Positions 61,975 to 64,000 of a DNA stretch of 64,000 nt are shown piece after piece. The notes beneath the pieces were generated by a model. That model was not told the origin of the DNA. It saw only the letters and a program-made list of their open reading frames with translations, and did not search any database. Source of the DNA: Limnobacter parvus. Its GTDB lineage: Bacteria > Pseudomonadota > Gammaproteobacteria > Burkholderiales > Burkholderiaceae_B. Numbering within the stretch: the stretch's first letter is position 1; every line of letters starts with the position of its first letter. Position numbers and translations under genes: made by a program. The stretch covers positions 350,626 through 414,625 of the forward strand of contig NZ_JANKHG010000001.1 of NCBI RefSeq assembly GCF_024623725.1, read 5' to 3'.

Positions 61975-63204
61975 TCAATTTCGCTTCTGCGCCTTCAACA
62001 ACGCTTGCTCGGAACGCCCTGCCATTTCCACACTGAACTGGTTAAGAATCCACCGCAGGGTGTTCAAGGTAATTTCGCTTCCCTGCATTTGCGCGCGGCC
62101 CAGAAAACCCAACATTGAATTCACGATGGTGAACACATCTTCAGCCAGCAGCTTGGTGTGGTTGAACGCTTTTATCAACAGCTCGGCCAACAAATCAACG
62201 GCGGTGAATGCAACGCTAAGCGCGCCTTGCGTGGTGACCAAATACACATAACCCATGTCGAGCAATACCCGCCTGGTCAGCTTGCCGATCAACTCCAACA
62301 GCTTGGTGTTGAACATGCTGCCACCGCCGATTCTGGCAAAATCGTTGGCCAAGTCTGCGTGACTGGATAAAACATTCGGCATGGGTGCAAAGTCGCTCCA
62401 ACTGCTGCTGTGGGCCATTTTGGAATAGCCACTGTGCAACAGGTGCGCATCTATTCCCACCTTCTCGCCATGCTGCACCAACAATTCAGAAGGCGCGCGC
62501 GACGCATGCGCATACGGAAACACCGGCACCATGGGCACTGGGTCGCAGGGGTTGGCAATGCGGCGAATTTGGTCGGGCGATATTTGCCGGGTTAGGTCTT
62601 GCGCATAACTGACTATGCCCACACGCGGCGCACCGATGGTGTACAAGCACACATTGAAGCCGGCATCGCGCAACATGCATGCATTCAAATTGGCCAGTGC
62701 ACCGCCCAGGCTGTGGCCCATGCAGTGAATGGTGGTGGGGCGTTTTGTACCGTTTTGCGATACAAAATTAACCAACTGGCTTTGATAGCTTTTGAAGGTT
62801 TTCAGAAAGCCACGGTGAAACAAATTGCCACGCGGACCAACGCCATAACCAATGTTTGCGTTGGTGCCCAGGTCGAACTTGTTGTGGGAGAAATTGGTGC
62901 CGCGTGTAACCAGAATCAGTTCGTTCGCTCGGCTGCCCGTGCCGTGCGCGACAAAACCGAAACCGCTGAGGAGGTCGATGTTGAATAGGCCGGATTTTCC
63001 TGCCAGAGTGCCAAACCCACCAGACTCAACCGCTAGCTTACGAGTTTTCGCAACACGAAGCAGTTCATCTGAGCTTAGTGTGGATACATGTGCAACTGTT
63101 GCAGTGGGATTGGCTGCTTTGAGTTTGCGAAAAACCTCGTCTGCTTCGTAAACAAAATCAGACAGTGCATGAACATAGTTGGGTTGCAAAAGTAACTTAG
63201 TCAT
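61975..63204 (-). CDS. Class 3 lipase-family protein, possible secreted effector
   Basis: 409 residues. No signal peptide. Lipase_3 fold: VAHGTGSRANELILVTRGTN, nucleophile elbow IHCMGHSLGGALANL with S165, acid D221 in NPCDPVPMVP, and histidine H257 (or H254) in HLLHSGY. The C-terminal ~130 residues are helical and partly hydrophobic. Such soluble class 3 lipases without export signals are frequent among T6SS antibacterial phospholipase effectors, and a T6SS operon is present at 27903-39617. The gene upstream, which it overlaps by eight bases, encodes a periplasmic protein that could be the immunity partner. A metabolic lipase cannot be excluded. Confidence 0.8.
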   Translation of the reverse strand: MTKLLLQPNYVHALSDFVYEADEVFRKLKAANPTATVAHVSTLSSDELLRVAKTRKLAVESGGFGTLAGKSGLFNIDLLSGFGFVAHGTGSRANELILVTRGTNFSHNKFDLGTNANIGYGVGPRGNLFHRGFLKTFKSYQSQLVNFVSQNGTKRPTTIHCMGHSLGGALANLNACMLRDAGFNVCLYTIGAPRVGIVSYAQDLTRQISPDQIRRIANPCDPVPMVPVFPYAHASRAPSELLVQHGEKVGIDAHLLHSGYSKMAHSSSWSDFAPMPNVLSSHADLANDFARIGGGSMFNTKLLELIGKLTRRVLLDMGYVYLVTTQGALSVAFTAVDLLAELLIKAFNHTKLLAEDVFTIVNSMLGFLGRAQMQGSEITLNTLRWILNQFSVEMAGRSEQALLKAQKRN

Positions 63205-63712
63205 ATTTCAGATTTTTCCTTGCTTCTGATTCTTCTACTTCGCAATTGATAACCGGCAACCTACCGTTAAACATTTCCTTGTCTTTCAAATCACACTTAA
63301 TTTGGATCAAAGGTAGTCCTGTTTCAACATTTTCACCGTAAGAATTTCGGGACGTCGCATAAGCCATGTACTCAAGTTCTTTCACCGGAACATAGATTCG
63401 AATACTGACGTTGGGTACATGAAACAGCTTTGCCAAGAAGCCAAACTCGGCCGTACCGCGAACTTCAGGAAACTGAAATCGACCTTCGTGGTTTGTGCTT
63501 GTAATCTCCTTGCGTGGCTCCGCCTCCATATTCCAAGAGATAGTTCGAATAACCTTTTGCCCCGCAACAGGTTTGCCATGATCGAGTAATTGCCCCTCTA
63601 CAGCCGAGGACAGAATGAGGTTGTCTTGCTGCACGGCATGAGCTCCTTTGGGTATCAAAAAGAGGAAGGGTGTACAGGCAAGAGCTAGAAGCGCGAAGTG
63701 GGGAAAGCGCAT
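63197..63712 (-). CDS. Secreted protein preceding the lipase gene, possible immunity protein
   Basis: 171 residues. A signal peptide is evident (MRFPHFALLALACTPFLFLIPKGAHA, cleavage near residue 26). The mature part starts with a carboxypeptidase-regulatory-like beta-sandwich pattern: VEGQLLDHGKPVAGQKVIRT...EITSTNHEGRFQFPEV, reminiscent of DUF6795-type proteins that I recall next to T6SS lipase genes. Two cysteines near the C-terminus (IQIKCDL, PVINCEVEE) may form a disulfide. The gene overlaps the lipase start by eight bases, so the two are co-translated. Periplasmic location fits protection against a periplasm-acting lipase toxin. Confidence 0.7.
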   Translation of the reverse strand: MRFPHFALLALACTPFLFLIPKGAHAVQQDNLILSSAVEGQLLDHGKPVAGQKVIRTISWNMEAEPRKEITSTNHEGRFQFPEVRGTAEFGFLAKLFHVPNVSIRIYVPVKELEYMAYATSRNSYGENVETGLPLIQIKCDLKDKEMFNGRLPVINCEVEESEARKNLKYD

Positions 63713-63886
63713 GAGTGGGTTGCCTTCAAGGGGAAAGACGACACATTAACAGAGGAGTTTAGGGCTTCAAAAAAGCCGCTGATTCGGGTCACTCTAAGGG
63801 GTTACAAGATTTTGCTCATATTTGAACGCAGCTAGTTTGTATAAATGGGACGGTTGCTGAGGTCCGCTTATCGGCCGACGCGATAG

Positions 63887-63980
63887 TTGACCCCAAACGC
63901 AATTCCTTCTGCTTTTCGTGTTGAGTTGCATCCAAAATTGACCCACTTAGGGTAAAGATTTGCGTCGAAATTTGACCCAC
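63887..63980 (+). mobile_element. Probable terminal repeats of an IS21-type element (continues beyond window)
   Basis: TTGACCC occurs three times in direct orientation: TTGACCCCA at 63887, TTGACCCAC at 63938 and TTGACCCAC at 63972. The last two lie in longer similar contexts (CAAAATTGACCCACTTA and GAAATTTGACCCACGTA). The sequence GTTGCATCCAAAATTGACCC resembles, from memory, the multi-repeat ends of IS21-family elements. No transposase is inside the window. The stretch 63713-63886 contains the promoter region of the gene ending at 63712 and nothing else I can name. Confidence 0.45.
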
Positions 63981-64000
63981 GTATGACACTGTTTCCCGTC

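Overview
The window looks like the chromosome of a mid-GC betaproteobacterium of the order Burkholderiales. I infer this from the gene set (liu leucine-catabolism genes, AceK, a cysteine-poor DksA next to a CobW-type GTPase, RegB/RegA, NnrU, a Burkholderiales-type EgtB/SenA-like protein) and from overall similarity to what I recall of this group. Limnobacter is my best guess at genus but is not provable from the sequence alone. I see no rRNA, tRNA or CRISPR array. Most of the window is ordinary chromosome with short intergenic gaps. The accessory character is concentrated in about five places.

Layout. 1-7448: leucine/isovalerate catabolism on the minus strand (HCCA-isomerase-like protein, liuB, liuC and, at the left edge, partial liuD), with a Ser/Thr-kinase-like gene and a CPA2 cation/proton antiporter lying between liuC and liuD. 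liuA is 12 kb away at 19146-20327. 7531-12506: ExoD-like membrane protein, a small secreted repeat protein, an M15 peptidase plus lipoprotein, a Baeyer-Villiger-type monooxygenase and a nitroreductase. 12613-15971: two adjacent, unusual genes; the first ends in what looks like a Josephin/papain-like cysteine-protease domain. 15955-27763: housekeeping and stress genes, including aceK, a lipoprotein hydrolase, liuA, an MBL hydrolase, cobW-like gene plus dksA, and rsmI divergent from yraN-diaA-dolP, followed by a TlpA-like thioredoxin and hslR.

27903-39617: a type VI secretion (T6SS) operon on the minus strand, tssA-tssB-tssC-hcp-hcp-tssE-tssF-tssG-tssH, ending in a caspase-like gene that overlaps tssH. 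This encodes the sheath, tube, baseplate part and disassembly ATPase; the membrane complex (TssJLM), TssK and any VgrG/PAAR are absent from the window. 39795-46996: glutathione reductase, a TVP38-flavoprotein fusion, a LigB-type dioxygenase, an exported Nudix lipoprotein, a MOSC protein and a ZIP metal transporter. 47102-52693: EgtB/SenA-like protein divergent from oxyR, a FadR-type regulator with a clear operator, a fatty-acid-hydroxylase-like protein, NnrU and a Na+/H+ antiporter. 52858-54743: RegA/RegB redox two-component system. 54847-61399: TonB-dependent receptor with PepSY membrane protein, a large lipoprotein hydrolase and an acyltransferase. 61406-64000: accessory tail with a TumE-like toxin/HTH antitoxin pair (toxin apparently shortened), a class-3 lipase with an overlapping secreted partner (possible effector-immunity pair), and what looks like the edge of an IS21-type element.

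The most unusual signal is non-coding: three copies of a roughly 180-bp palindromic element (23083-23270, 41337-41514, 41584-41765). Each has an apical 13-bp stem and a 10-nt loop; the stem sequences differ between copies but every change is compensated, while the loop (CRTCNNTTTT) and the neighbouring small hairpin are conserved. This is strong internal evidence for selection on a folded RNA or single-stranded DNA structure.
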